The notes under the pieces are model-generated. The model was not told the DNA's origin. It worked only from the letters and a program-made list of their open reading frames with translations, and ran no database searches. From the NCBI RefSeq assembly GCF_001673315.1, contig NZ_LZLQ01000065.1, forward strand, positions 1 to 64,000: DNA of 64,000 bases, written 5' to 3'. Made by a program: the position numbers and the translations under genes. The DNA is from Mycobacterium asiaticum. GTDB lineage: Bacteria; Actinomycetota; Actinomycetes; Mycobacteriales; Mycobacteriaceae. Shown here piece after piece: positions 1 to 11,230 of the stretch (position 1 is its first letter; each line of letters starts with the position of its first letter).

Positions 1-1014
1 GTACTGCGGTTCTGCTGGGCTGTATCCGGGGTGGATCAGCGGCACGAGTTTGGCGGACTGGGCGAGTTCGGCCAGCAGGTCCGGGGTGATAAGGCCGTCG
101 GCGCCGATCTCGGCAGCCGGGGCGGTACCAGTGCCGTTGAGCGTGGACTGCTCGGCGATGACGTGGATGACGACCGGCGATACCGGCTTTACCTGCGCTG
201 CAGTGCAGTCCAGGCGCCCGCAGCGACAATCCAGCCGGCCGCCCCCGGCGGCCAGCGCACCTAGGGCGTCGGCACGGCGTTGATCGCGGGTGCGCGGATC
301 GTGCGGGCACACAGAAGCCGCCAGCGCGGACAGCTTGGCGTCCAAGGCACGTGCGTCAGGACTCGCCAGACTGCCATGGATTTCCGAGGTGCCCTCACAG
401 TCCGCACTGATGTAAATCTCGCGGTCTTTGTGATTCTTGCGGCGGCGGTGCACCGCGTCGAGATCGATTCGGGCCACGATCGCATCGACTTTCCTCGCCA
501 AACGCGCCGGGGTCAGCGAAGGCCAACGCGTCACATTGACGGCGATGCGCTCATCGACACGGGCCATTGCGTCGTCGTCCGTGATCAGGTCGGTGTGGCA
601 CACGATGGTGGCGAACGCCGAAAAGTTGATATCGCCGGCTACAAATACCTGGGCCACCTTGGGCAAGCGCTCCCGCATCGCCCGCGCATAGCGCACTTTC
701 GACTGACCCAACCCCTGGCTGATCTTTAGGCCCGCAGCCACCTCCGCTGCGACCGCCGCCATCGTGTCGATGGCCCATCCCTCGGTCTCTGCACTGCGGG
801 ACAGGCGGTAGCTGAACAGTTGCCCGACCGCGACCAATTCCATTGCAGCGGCCTGGTTCTGCACCCGCGCGGCCGACTGGATATGCGCTACCCAAGCAGC
901 GGACTCCGCGGTGGTAGCGCTGAGCCCTTCCCGGTGATCGATCACCGCGTCCATCCACTCCCGGAATCGGGCGAGCTTCTCCTCGGCCGACAACCCATGC
1001 TCTGTTTCGAACAT
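1..1014 (-). CDS. 13E12-family DUF222 protein, 3' end outside window
   Basis: The minus frame is open without a stop from an ATG at 1014 to the window edge (338 codons), so the C-terminus is missing. The protein begins MFETEHGLSAEEKLARFREW and continues with the Ala-rich helical pattern of the mycobacterial 13E12/DUF222 family (for example VGQLFSYRLSRSAETEGWAI, then a GLKISQGL-like segment). Members usually carry a C-terminal HNH nuclease-like domain, which would lie outside the window. The position next to ndhA matches Rv0393 of M. tuberculosis. An ATG four bases upstream (1018) opens a different frame and is not used. Function is unknown; the family is multicopy and often regarded as repetitive or selfish. 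The family call is firm, the role is not. Confidence 0.85.
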   Translation of the reverse strand, partial: MFETEHGLSAEEKLARFREWMDAVIDHREGLSATTAESAAWVAHIQSAARVQNQAAAMELVAVGQLFSYRLSRSAETEGWAIDTMAAVAAEVAAGLKISQGLGQSKVRYARAMRERLPKVAQVFVAGDINFSAFATIVCHTDLITDDDAMARVDERIAVNVTRWPSLTPARLARKVDAIVARIDLDAVHRRRKNHKDREIYISADCEGTSEIHGSLASPDARALDAKLSALAASVCPHDPRTRDQRRADALGALAAGGGRLDCRCGRLDCTAAQVKPVSPVVIHVIAEQSTLNGTGTAPAAEIGADGLITPDLLAELAQSAKLVPLIHPGYSPAEPQY

Positions 1015-1150
1015 ACATTCGATATTACCTCACGGCACCGACATTCTGATTCGTGAGAAATTCGCAGGTCCGAGCCGGTTGGGTCACAACCACAGGGACC
1101 TACGAGCAATTCACAGGACCTTACACAGTTAGCCTAAGTAAAAAGTCCAT

Positions 1151-1897
1151 ATGGACAATTTCGCACGCGTCGCAGTGACGACGACGGCAATCGTCGTAGG
1201 TATCGGGTTGTTCGGCGTGGGAGCGGCTCAGGCGCAGCCTGGACCGCCCCCGCATTGGTGCCCAGGTGATTTCTGGGACCCGGGATGGGGTGCGAATCTG
1301 AACCCGTTTGCCTGTCACGACAACCCACAGGCGGCCGACCCGAACCTCATCCCCGACCCGAACGTGCTCGTTCCCGGACCCGTCGTACCCGAACACCACC
1401 CCTATCCCGGCCAGCCTGGGAAGCCCTATGGTTCGGATGGACCCGGGTACCCGGGCGGACCTGGTGGAACTCCTGGCGGTGCGCCGGGTGGGCCCAGCGG
1501 AGCGCCGGGTGCGCCGGGCGGTCCCGGGGGTGCGCCAGGTGGTCCCGAGGGTGCGCCGGGCGGTCCCGGGGGAGTTCCGGGTGCTCCGGGTGGCCCCGGA
1601 GGCGCTCCGGGTGGTCCCGGGGGTGCTGCGGGCGGTCCTGGGGGCGGCGGCAGCATCGGCGGTGGGCCGAGCGGCGGCGGCGGTGCGCCGGGTGGCGGTG
1701 CGCCAAGCGGTGGCGGCGGAAGCATTGGCGGCGGTGGCAGCAGCAGCGGCGGCAGTAGCGGCGGCAGCAGCGGCGGCAGTAGCGGAGGCAGCAGCGGCGG
1801 CGGTGGCAGTAGCGGTGGCAGCAGCGGTGGCAGTAGCGGCGGTGGCGGCAGTAGCGGTGGCAGCGGCGGTGGTGGTGGCGGTGGCGGCAGCCATTGA
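1151..1897 (+). CDS. Secreted Gly/Pro/Ser-rich repeat protein
   Basis: A 248-residue protein with an N-terminal signal peptide: a hydrophobic stretch at about residues 8-26 ends in the cleavage-like AAQA. A short mature head has two Cys that could form a disulphide (HWCPGDFWDPGW and PFACHDN), a pattern I associate with small secreted mycobacterial proteins. From about residue 90 the sequence is low complexity. It starts with collagen-like GGPGGAPGG repeats and passes into (SGG)n and GGGG runs up to the end (GGSH). It is probably an exported, possibly wall-associated protein. The enzyme-like opposite-strand frames here are shadows of the GC-rich repeats. I do not recognise a named homologue. 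A GTTAGCCTAAG sequence at 1128-1138, just upstream of the start, resembles the centre of an IdeR iron box but is incomplete. Confidence 0.75.
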   Translation: MDNFARVAVTTTAIVVGIGLFGVGAAQAQPGPPPHWCPGDFWDPGWGANLNPFACHDNPQAADPNLIPDPNVLVPGPVVPEHHPYPGQPGKPYGSDGPGYPGGPGGTPGGAPGGPSGAPGAPGGPGGAPGGPEGAPGGPGGVPGAPGGPGGAPGGPGGAAGGPGGGGSIGGGPSGGGGAPGGGAPSGGGGSIGGGGSSSGGSSGGSSGGSSGGSSGGGGSSGGSSGGSSGGGGSSGGSGGGGGGGGSH

Positions 1898-2018
1898 TTC
1901 ATTCAAGGCGCTGACCGAGTAACAACAGAGAAGGCTAAAGACGTTCGGCTAACTGAGTCATAGGGTGGGTATGCGCTGCTGAGAGAGTGAGATCAGACGG
2001 ACCCAGAAGGGGAGAAGT

Positions 2019-3449
2019 ATGTCGCACCCATCCAACGAGCCTGAGACTGCCACCAAGCGCCACCACGTCGTCATCATCGGAAGCGGATTCGGCGGCTTGA
2101 ATGCGGCCCGAAAACTCAAGCGCGCCGATGTCGACATCACCCTGATCTCGAAAACCACCACCCACCTGTTCCAGCCGCTGCTGTACCAGGTGGCCACGGG
2201 CATCCTGTCCGAGGGCGACATCGCCCCGACCACCCGCCTGATCCTGCGCAGGCAAAAGAATGTGCGGGTGTTGCTCGGCGAGGTCAACGAAATTGATCTG
2301 CACGGCCGTACGGTCACGTCCAAGTTGATGGACATGGAGACCGTGACTCCCTACGACAGTCTGATCGTGGCCGCCGGCTCGCAGCAGTCCTACTTCGGAA
2401 ACGACGAATTCGCGACGTTCGCGCCCGGCATGAAGACCATCGACGACGCTCTGGAGCTGCGGGGCCGCATCCTGGGCGCATTCGAGGCCGCTGAGGTGAG
2501 CACCGACGCTGCCGAGCGGGAACGTCGTCTGACCTTCGTGGTGGTAGGCGCCGGACCAACCGGCGTCGAGGTGGCGGGCCAGATCGTCGAACTTGCCGAA
2601 CGCACCCTGGCCGGCGCCTTCCGCACCATCAAGCCCAGCGAGTGCCGCGTCGTCCTGGTCGATGCCGCTCCTCTGGTGCTGCCGCCGATGGGCGAGAAGT
2701 TGGGCGGTAAAGCGCAACGGCGGTTGGAAAAGATGGATGTCGAGATCCAGCTCAACGCGATGGTGACCGCCGTCGACTACAAGGGCATCACCATCAAGGA
2801 AAAGGACAAAGGCGAACGCCGCATCGAATGCGCGGTCAAAGTCTGGGCGGCGGGCGTCCAGGCGAGCAAGCTGGGCAAGATGGTCGCGGAACAGTCCGAC
2901 GGAACCGAGACCGATCGCGCCGGACGGGTTGTCGTGGAGCCCGACCTGACCGTCAAGGGCCACCCCAACGTCTTCGTCATCGGTGACCTCGCATCGGTGC
3001 CGGACGTGCCCGGCATGGCTCAGGGAGCAATCCAGGGTGCGCACTATGCCACCAAGGTGATCAAGAACATGGTCAAGGGCAAAGACGACCCGGCCAATCG
3101 CGAGCCGTTCAACTACTTCAACAAAGGCAGCATGGCGACGGTCTCGCGGTACAGCGCCGTCGCACAGGTCGGCAAGCTGGAGTTCGGCGGTTTCATCGCC
3201 TGGCTGGCATGGCTGGTGCTGCACCTTGCATACCTGGTCGGCCACCGGAACCGGATCGCCGCACTGTTCTCCTGGGTGATCTCTTTCTTGGGGCGGACTC
3301 GTGGGCAGATGGCCATCACCAGTCAGATGATCTACGCGCGCGTGGTGACCAAGTGGATGGAAGAAAGCCAGGGTCTCTCACCTAACGAGAGCCAGGGCGC
3401 ATTGGCCGCCGCCGAGCAGGCGGAAAAGGCGGAGCAGAAAGCCGGTTAG
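2019..3449 (+). CDS. ndhA: Type II NADH:quinone oxidoreductase NdhA
   Basis: A 476-residue non-proton-pumping NADH dehydrogenase that passes electrons from NADH to menaquinone at the inner face of the membrane. The FAD-binding Rossmann motif VVIIGSGFGGLNAA is near residues 17-30. The second dinucleotide (NADH) motif VVVGAGPTGVEVAG is near 172-185. The C-terminal flavin segment contains VFVIGDLASV. A C-terminal amphipathic/hydrophobic region (GFIAWLAWLVLHLAYLVG) anchors it to the membrane. The sequence is closer to my recollection of M. tuberculosis NdhA (Rv0392c) than to Ndh (Rv1854c), and the location beside metZ agrees. The start is supported by an AAGGGGAGAA ribosome site directly upstream. 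Its stop codon overlaps that of the convergent metZ. Confidence 0.95.
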   Translation: MSHPSNEPETATKRHHVVIIGSGFGGLNAARKLKRADVDITLISKTTTHLFQPLLYQVATGILSEGDIAPTTRLILRRQKNVRVLLGEVNEIDLHGRTVTSKLMDMETVTPYDSLIVAAGSQQSYFGNDEFATFAPGMKTIDDALELRGRILGAFEAAEVSTDAAERERRLTFVVVGAGPTGVEVAGQIVELAERTLAGAFRTIKPSECRVVLVDAAPLVLPPMGEKLGGKAQRRLEKMDVEIQLNAMVTAVDYKGITIKEKDKGERRIECAVKVWAAGVQASKLGKMVAEQSDGTETDRAGRVVVEPDLTVKGHPNVFVIGDLASVPDVPGMAQGAIQGAHYATKVIKNMVKGKDDPANREPFNYFNKGSMATVSRYSAVAQVGKLEFGGFIAWLAWLVLHLAYLVGHRNRIAALFSWVISFLGRTRGQMAITSQMIYARVVTKWMEESQGLSPNESQGALAAAEQAEKAEQKAG

Positions 3450-4678
3450 CTCAGGGCCTGGTCGATATCGGCGATCAGATCGTCGGTGCCTTCCAGGCCG
3501 ACGGAGATCCGGACCACGCCGTCACCGAGCCCGATGGCGGCACGCCCCTCGGGACCCATCGCCCGGTGCGTCGTGGTGGCCGGATGGGTGACCAGCGACT
3601 TGGTGTCGCCGAGGTTGTTGGAGATGTCGATCAGCCGCAGCTTGTCCAGCACCTCGAAGGCGCGTCGTTTCGCTGTGTCTTCGCGGCCGTTCTGGCCGCT
3701 TTCCAGCTCGAACGTGACAACCGTTCCGCCGCCGGTCATTTGGCGCTTGGCCAGATCATGCTGCGGATGTGACGGCAGGAACGGGTAGCGAACCCAGCGC
3801 ACCGCGGCGTGGTCCTCCAGGAATTCGGCGATGCGCTGCGCCGAGGCATTGCTGTGGTTGACCCGAACCGCCAGCGTCTCAAGGCCTTTCAACATGATCC
3901 AGGCGTTGAACGCGCTCATTGCCGGGCCGGTGTGCCGCATCAGCTTTTGCACCGGACCATCGATGTACTCCTGGTCGCCGAGGATGGCCCCGCCCAGTAC
4001 TCGGCCCTGGCCATCGATGTGCTTGGTACCCGAGTACACCACCACGTCGACGCCGAGCGGAAAACCCTGTTGCAGCAATGGCGTGGCAAAGACGTTGTCC
4101 AGCACCACTTTCGCCCCGGCAGCGTGGGCCAGTTCGGTGACGGCCGCGATGTCGACGAGCGACTGCATCGGATTGGACGGCGTCTCGAAGAAGACGGCCT
4201 GGGTGGGCACCGACAGCGCCCGCTCCCACTGCTCCAGGTCGTCGCCGTCGACGAAAACGGTTTCGACGCCCCAACGCGGCAGGATCTCGTTGCACACCAC
4301 GAAACAGGAACCGAAAAGGCTGCGCGCCGCGACCAAACGATCGCCGGCACCCAGTAGGGCCCCTAGCGAAACGAACACCGCTGCCATCCCGCTTGCCGTC
4401 GCGAAAGCGGCCGGAGCACCCTCGATCAGACGCAGCCGCTCCTGGAACATGCTCACGGTCGGATTGCCATAGCGGGAGTAGACGTAGTGGTCCACCTCGC
4501 CGGTGAACGACTGCTCGGCGACGGATGCGGACGGGTAGACGTAGCCGGACGACATGAACAGCGCCTCGGCGGTCTCCTCGAACCCCGAACGCGTCAGTCC
4601 CCCGCGCACCCCGATGGTCGCCTGGTCGACGCCTTCCGGGAGCGGGTTGTAGGTGCGAATTGAGTTTGGACCGGTCAT
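3446..4678 (-). CDS. metZ: O-succinylhomoserine sulfhydrylase MetZ
   Basis: A 410-residue PLP enzyme of the Cys/Met metabolism family. It makes homocysteine from O-succinylhomoserine and sulfide, in methionine synthesis by direct sulfhydrylation. Family marks are YSRYGNPTVSMFQERL, a glycine-rich cofactor loop (ATASGMAAVF), the DNVFATPLLQ stretch and the Schiff-base lysine in YSGTKHIDGQGR. The open frame extends upstream to 4771. I chose ATG 4678 because MTGPNSIRTYNPLPEG aligns with the recalled N-terminus of M. tuberculosis MetZ (Rv0391) and because the longer form would overlap the rhodanese gene. It is the last gene of a purT-rhodanese-metZ unit, 28 bp after the rhodanese. The rhodanese neighbour suggests a sulfur-supply link, which is inference. 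Confidence 0.93.
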   Translation of the reverse strand: MTGPNSIRTYNPLPEGVDQATIGVRGGLTRSGFEETAEALFMSSGYVYPSASVAEQSFTGEVDHYVYSRYGNPTVSMFQERLRLIEGAPAAFATASGMAAVFVSLGALLGAGDRLVAARSLFGSCFVVCNEILPRWGVETVFVDGDDLEQWERALSVPTQAVFFETPSNPMQSLVDIAAVTELAHAAGAKVVLDNVFATPLLQQGFPLGVDVVVYSGTKHIDGQGRVLGGAILGDQEYIDGPVQKLMRHTGPAMSAFNAWIMLKGLETLAVRVNHSNASAQRIAEFLEDHAAVRWVRYPFLPSHPQHDLAKRQMTGGGTVVTFELESGQNGREDTAKRRAFEVLDKLRLIDISNNLGDTKSLVTHPATTTHRAMGPEGRAAIGLGDGVVRISVGLEGTDDLIADIDQALS

Positions 4679-4706
4679 CCCTGCGGACCTGTTACTAGCC
4701 CTGCTA

Positions 4707-5123
4707 CTAGCCTTGTTTCCAAGGCAGCCCCACCGCTCGCCACCCCGTGTCCCCGCGGTGACCGTGACCACCGAGCTGACCTTCGAAGCCGTCCAGCACG
4801 TTGTATGCCGGCGTGATGCCTGCCTCGGTGGCTACTTCAGCCGCACCGATGGATCGGTTTCCCGAACGGCACAGGAACACCACTGGCCGCTCCCCCTCGG
4901 TGGCGGGCAGCTTGTCCTGCAATTGCGCGAGGAAATTGTCGTTGTGCTGTCCGTTGGACCGGTTCCACTCGATGTAGACCACGTCGCGCCCGAGGCTGGA
5001 CAGATCGGGCACCCCCACGAAGCGCCATTCGGCGTCGGTGCGCACGTCCACCAGCACGGCCTGAGGGTTGTCCGTCAGCAATTTCCACGCCTCGAGAGGC
5101 GTGATATCTCCTGCGTAGCTCAC
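4707..5123 (-). CDS. Single-domain rhodanese (Rv0390-like)
   Basis: A 138-residue single rhodanese domain. The active-site loop is VVFLCRSGNRSIGAA, with the catalytic Cys followed by the CRSGNRS phosphate-type cradle. The N-terminal part has the usual AVLVDVRTDAEWRFVGVPDL stretch. Rhodaneses move sulfane sulfur from thiosulfate or persulfides to thiol acceptors. Its GTG start overlaps the purT stop codon (GTGA, 5120-5123), so the two are translationally coupled, and metZ follows closely. The context fits a role in delivering reduced sulfur for homocysteine synthesis, but no substrate can be read from the sequence. It matches Rv0390 in length and position. Confidence 0.9.
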   Translation of the reverse strand: MSYAGDITPLEAWKLLTDNPQAVLVDVRTDAEWRFVGVPDLSSLGRDVVYIEWNRSNGQHNDNFLAQLQDKLPATEGERPVVFLCRSGNRSIGAAEVATEAGITPAYNVLDGFEGQLGGHGHRGDTGWRAVGLPWKQG

Positions 5124-6349
5124 CCGCGTGAGTCTCGCACATCCAGCCGCGACGCGACCTCTCGGGCGCGGTCGCGCGCGGTGGTCACGTCGGGTGCCGT
5201 GGCCAGCGCCACGCCCCAGCTGCCCGAGGCAGCACCGGGTTGCTCGCCGACGGTCGAGCCGAACACCCGAAGATCGCTCTCGGGCACCGCGAGCGCAGCG
5301 GTCAGCGCGTCACCACTCGGGGCCACACCCCGCCGAGTCGCCCCCTGCTCGATGACCCGGACGGCGCCCGGGGAGACCATCATGGTGTCTACCGCTACTC
5401 CCAGGACGGTCCGGGCCTGCAACTCGAATGCCGAAAGGCGCTGGCTGCGCAGCGTGACCCAGGCACTGTCGGATAAACCAGCAGTGACCTCCGAAAAATA
5501 GACTTCGTCGCCGTTGATCATCAGTTCCACGCTGTAGACGCCACGCCCGTCCAGCGCCTTCACGATGCGCGCGGCTATCGATTTCGCGGCGTCGAGCGCC
5601 GCTGTGGTCATCTCTTGCGGTTGCCAGAACTCCGGCGCGTCAGCGTCGCCGCTGGGGTGACCGATCGGTGAGCAGAATTCGATGGCCTGGCCGGACGTGC
5701 CCGCACCGCGAACCACGATCAGAGTGACCAGAAACTCGACATCGACCACCGTCTCGGCCCAGACCCGGCCGGCTCCACCTGCCGTCGCGCGTTCCCAGGC
5801 CGCAGCGACCTCGCCGGGCTCGCTAACGACCCCGCGATTTGCCCCGGTAACCGACTTGACCACCAGCGGGAAGCCGGCGTGAGCGGCCACTGCCTCGAGT
5901 TCGGCGAGCGATTCGACGAACCAGAACGGCGCGGTCGGCAGGCCGAGTTCGTCGGCCGCCAATCGGCGCAACGCTTCCGGGTCCGCGCAGAGTCGCACGC
6001 CGCGGGCACTGGGGACCAGCTCGGTGTCCAGCGCTTGGAGGCCCTCGATCGAAACCGCGTCCACAGCCCCGGGAAGCGTCACCACGAAATCCGGTTGCAG
6101 CCTCTGTACCACCGCTGCGAGCTCGTCGGCGTCGCCGCGCGTGGCCGCGTCCGCGGTGATCACCTCAGCGCCTAAACGCTGCAAGGCAACCGTGAGCTCT
6201 TCGCCCGCCTCGTTCGACCCGAGCATCAGCACCCGTGGTCCGACGTCGCCCCCGGTCTCGGCTGGTTCCTGCGGCGCAGCAATCTCTCCGACCGACAGCG
6301 CCGTCGTGCCTTCTTCGAGATCCGCCGGACGCTCGTGGTCGTCAGTCAC
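5120..6349 (-). CDS. purT: Formate-dependent GAR transformylase PurT
   Basis: A 409-residue ATP-grasp enzyme that adds formate to glycinamide ribonucleotide in purine synthesis, an alternative to the folate-dependent PurN. The N-terminal fold opens with RVLMLGSNEAGEELTVALQ. The ATP-grasp core includes PLVVKSVTGANRGVVS, and the C-terminal part contains VYSVELMINGDEVYFSEV, a metal-ligand region. The open frame begins at 6547, but the 66 upstream codons lack conserved character. GTG 6349 places the start just before the variable linker, as in the recalled 419-residue Rv0389. The gene is divergent from the PPE gene and is the first of three coupled genes. Confidence 0.92.
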   Translation of the reverse strand: MTDDHERPADLEEGTTALSVGEIAAPQEPAETGGDVGPRVLMLGSNEAGEELTVALQRLGAEVITADAATRGDADELAAVVQRLQPDFVVTLPGAVDAVSIEGLQALDTELVPSARGVRLCADPEALRRLAADELGLPTAPFWFVESLAELEAVAAHAGFPLVVKSVTGANRGVVSEPGEVAAAWERATAGGAGRVWAETVVDVEFLVTLIVVRGAGTSGQAIEFCSPIGHPSGDADAPEFWQPQEMTTAALDAAKSIAARIVKALDGRGVYSVELMINGDEVYFSEVTAGLSDSAWVTLRSQRLSAFELQARTVLGVAVDTMMVSPGAVRVIEQGATRRGVAPSGDALTAALAVPESDLRVFGSTVGEQPGAASGSWGVALATAPDVTTARDRAREVASRLDVRDSRG

Positions 6350-6506
6350 CGTTCCAGGATATGGGCGGACGGCAGAAACCACGCGGCTGGACTCTGTGCA
6401 TGAACATCTGTGAAACTCTTGTGAAAATTTGCAAACCGGCACCGTGCTGTCTCGACGACGAGAAACGCGCGCGTGCCGTGACGACCGAGCCGAGGGGGCA
6501 CAGCGC

Positions 6507-7780
6507 GTGCTGGACAGGGAGTACGGTGCGCTACCGCCCGAGATCAATTCGGCCAGGATCTATTCCGGCCCTGGGTCGGCTCCGCTGATCGAAGCCGCCA
6601 CCGCCTGGGAAGGCCTGGCCAGCGAACTGAATGCCACCGCGGAGTCCTATGCAACCGTGATCGCAGGGCTCGCCAGCCAGGAGTGGTTGGGTCCGTCGTC
6701 GATTTCGATGGCGGCCGCGGTGGCTCCGTATGTGACCTGGATGCGGGCTACCGCGGCCCAGGCCGAGCACGCCGCGGCGCAGGCGCTGGCCGCGGCAAAC
6801 GCCTACGAAACCGCCTATGCGGCGACCGTCCCGCCGGTAGCCATCGCAACCAACCGCAGCACCGTCATCTCGTTGGCCCGTAGCAACATCTTCGGCCAGA
6901 ACACGCCGGCCATCGCTACCAACGAAGCGGACTACGGCGAGATGTGGGCCCAGGACGTCGTCGCGATGGAAGGCTACGCCGGTAGCTCCGAAGCGGCTGC
7001 TCAGTTGGCGCCGTTCAGCCCGCCGCCCGGGTCCACGGACCCGGTGGTACTGGCCAGCGAAGCGTCCCCCGCCGCCGCGGCGCCGGCAGCGCCCGTCATT
7101 CCCTTACCGACTCCCTTCGAGGACCTCGACCTGCTGGTGCTCGCCACCGCGGGTCTGGCGGGTGCGAGCTTGATCGTGGCATTGGGGCAATTCAGCGAAG
7201 AGGTTCGCAGCGACGAAATCCAGGAAGAAGAACTCGAAAAGGGAAACGAGCTGGAAGAAGAAGAACTCGGCGAGGGCGAAATCGCCACGACCGGGCAGAC
7301 CTTCGCCGGCCGGGATCAATTTGCGGTGCGGGGCGCGGGGGCACGGGCCGCCGCGCTCGCCGGTCAATCCGCCAATGTCGGCGCGCTTTCGGTGCCGCAG
7401 AGCTGGTACATGCCCCCGGCGGCACGCCAGGTCGCCGCGCTGTTCCCGGGCACGACTCCGCTCGTGATGACCGGTGCGTCGGACGGCGGCTACACCGGCC
7501 TGGCGGCAGCCGGGCTGGCCGGAACGGGCCTGGCCGGCCTGGCGGCACGCGCCAATTCGTCGGCGACCCCGACGCAGGCGGCCCCCGCGGCCAGCGGTGC
7601 TGGCGCCGCGGCGACCCGGCCCGCCGCCAACACCCCGTCCATCCCGGCGGCCGCGACCGCCGCGAACTTCCCAGGGTTGCCCGCCGGGCTCCCGCCAGGA
7701 GTGGTGGCGAACCTCGCCGCGACGCTGGCGGCGATCCCGGGTGCGACCATCATCGTGGTGCCCCCGGATCCGAATCAGGG

Positions 7781-7784
<4 letters not shown>
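6507..7784 (+). CDS. PPE family protein, SVP subfamily
   Basis: A 425-residue PPE protein. The conserved N-terminal domain begins [20 protein letters not shown], with the diagnostic Pro-Pro-Glu, and runs to about residue 180. The WxG-type turn is QEWLGPSS. The SVP subfamily motif [10 protein letters not shown] lies around residues 296-305. PPE proteins are type VII (ESX) secretion substrates, normally exported as PE-PPE pairs. No PE gene adjoins this one, so its partner must be encoded elsewhere. A strongly acidic linker of about 30 residues ([20 protein letters not shown] and following) precedes the SVP motif and is unusual. GTG 6507 is chosen over an earlier start (6429) because of the AGGGGG site just before it and because the PPE domain starts there. 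Its position corresponds to Rv0388c (PPE9). Confidence 0.93.
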
Positions 7785-9795
<2,011 letters not shown>

Positions 9796-9826
9796 CTACC
9801 CTACCCAGCGGTGCCCGAGGAGTGTC

Positions 9827-10468
9827 ATGAATGCGGCGGAGACGGCTTCCGGCGTGGCGGTTTTGCTGTTCGGCGAGGCGAGCCTGCCGCGCCCGTTGGG
9901 CGGCCTGCCCACCGTGTCGCACGACCTCGCCGATGTTCCGGGGCCTTATCGCCGACTCGTCGTGGTCGGCTCCGACTCCGATCTGGCCGCGGTGCTGACT
10001 CGGCTGCTGCGCAGCGACCGTCTCGACGTCGAAGTGGCGTATGTGCCGCCTCGCCGTACCCGGGCCACCAGGACCTACCGATTGCCGTCGGGCTTACGCG
10101 CCGCGCGGCGCGCCCGCCGCGGGTCCGCGCATCGAGTGCCGTTGATCCGCGACGAAACCGGGACGGCGATCGTCGGACGCGCCGCATGGTTGCCGGCTGA
10201 CGATTCACGCTCGATTCACGGCGAGGCGGTCGTCGACGACACGGTGCTGTTCGACGGCGACGTGGCGGCCGTCTGGATCGAACCGACGTCGGCGCTGCCG
10301 GGACTGCGGGCGGCCCTGGCGCGCCGCTGGCCTCGCTGGGTCAGCGGGCGCGCCGCGCAGCTGGGCACGACGGGTGCTGCAGTGGTGCGCGACGGCGTCG
10401 CCCTCGCCCGGCCGGTCCGCCGATCGTCGTTCTACCGCAACGTCGAAGGGTGGCTACTGGTTCGGTAG
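9827..10468 (+). CDS. Conserved hypothetical protein (Rv0358-like)
   Basis: A 213-residue protein with no motif I can tie to a function. It is rich in Arg and Ala, has a basic middle section (PPRRTRATRTYRLPS, then ARRARRGSAHR) and contains no membrane helix. The ATG at 9827 follows a GAGGAG ribosome site, and the longer frame from 9680 would run into the purA promoter and coding region. It lies 9 bp before the site-2 protease gene, so the pair is probably co-transcribed. The arrangement is the same as Rv0358-Rv0359 in M. tuberculosis. A role connected with the protease is possible but purely contextual. Confidence 0.8.
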   Translation: MNAAETASGVAVLLFGEASLPRPLGGLPTVSHDLADVPGPYRRLVVVGSDSDLAAVLTRLLRSDRLDVEVAYVPPRRTRATRTYRLPSGLRAARRARRGSAHRVPLIRDETGTAIVGRAAWLPADDSRSIHGEAVVDDTVLFDGDVAAVWIEPTSALPGLRAALARRWPRWVSGRAAQLGTTGAAVVRDGVALARPVRRSSFYRNVEGWLLVR

Positions 10469-10477
10469 TTTCGACCA

Positions 10478-11230
10478 GTGCGGCCCAGCCCGATCTTCCT
10501 TGGCCTGGTCGGTCTGACGGCCGCCGGCGCGGCACTGGCCTGGGCGGCGGGGTCGGTGGTGCGCCCGCTGGCCTACGCCGGGGTGTTCATCTTCGTCATC
10601 GCCGGTTGGCTGGTGTCGTTGTGCCTGCACGAGTTCGGGCATGCCTACACGGCGTGGCGCTTCGGTGACCGTGACGTCGAGGTGCGCGGCTACCTCACCC
10701 TGGACCCGCGGCGCTACAGCCACCTCGCGCTGTCGTTGGTGCTCCCGATGGTGTTCATCGCGCTGGGCGGCATCGGCCTGCCCGGCGCGGCGGTCTACCT
10801 GCATACGGGTTTCATGACGCCCGCGCGCCGGACGCTGGTGAGCCTGGCCGGTCCGGCAGCCAATTTGGTGCTGGCCGTGCTGCTGCTGACCGCCGTTCGG
10901 CTGGCCTACGATCCGGCGCACCTGGTGTTCGCGGCTGGGCTCGCGTTCTTGGGATTCCTGCAGATCACCGCGGTGGTGCTGAACCTGTTGCCGATCCCGG
11001 GGCTGGACGGCTATGACGCCGTCGAGCCGCATCTGAGCCCGCAGACCCAGCGCGCGTTGGCGCCGGCCAGGCAGTTCGGCGTGTTCGTGCTGCTGGTTGT
11101 GCTGCTGGCGCCGGGGCTGAACCGGTATTTCTTCGGGGCGGTGTACTGGCTCTACGAGCTGTCCGGGGTGGCGCCCCGACTGTCGATGGCCGGCGCCGCG
11201 TTGACCCGATTCTGGGGCGCCTGGTTCTGA
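10478..11230 (+). CDS. Site-2 protease-like M50 membrane metalloprotease
   Basis: A 250-residue polytopic membrane protein with the zinc-protease motif HEFGH (residues 51-55) in the second hydrophobic segment. The third zinc ligand region is LPIPGLDGYDAVEPH, the family's N/L-PxxxxDG element. At least five further hydrophobic stretches follow. Enzymes of this family cut transmembrane helices in regulated intramembrane proteolysis. The protein lacks a PDZ domain, unlike RseP/Rip1, and so belongs to the short SpoIVFB-like group. GTG start at 10478, nine bases after the preceding stop. The substrate is unknown. It corresponds to Rv0359. Confidence 0.88.
   Translation: MRPSPIFLGLVGLTAAGAALAWAAGSVVRPLAYAGVFIFVIAGWLVSLCLHEFGHAYTAWRFGDRDVEVRGYLTLDPRRYSHLALSLVLPMVFIALGGIGLPGAAVYLHTGFMTPARRTLVSLAGPAANLVLAVLLLTAVRLAYDPAHLVFAAGLAFLGFLQITAVVLNLLPIPGLDGYDAVEPHLSPQTQRALAPARQFGVFVLLVVLLAPGLNRYFFGAVYWLYELSGVAPRLSMAGAALTRFWGAWF

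Noticed and set aside
551-1018. Minus-strand frame of 155 codons starting four bases before the DUF222 ATG
   Set aside because: The Arg/Gly-rich translation has no family character, whereas the ATG at 1014 opens a frame with clear DUF222 sequence to the window edge.
1121-1906. Minus-strand Ala/Thr-rich frame opposite the secreted Gly-rich protein
   Set aside because: It is composed of repeat shadows. The plus frame has a signal peptide and a two-Cys head.
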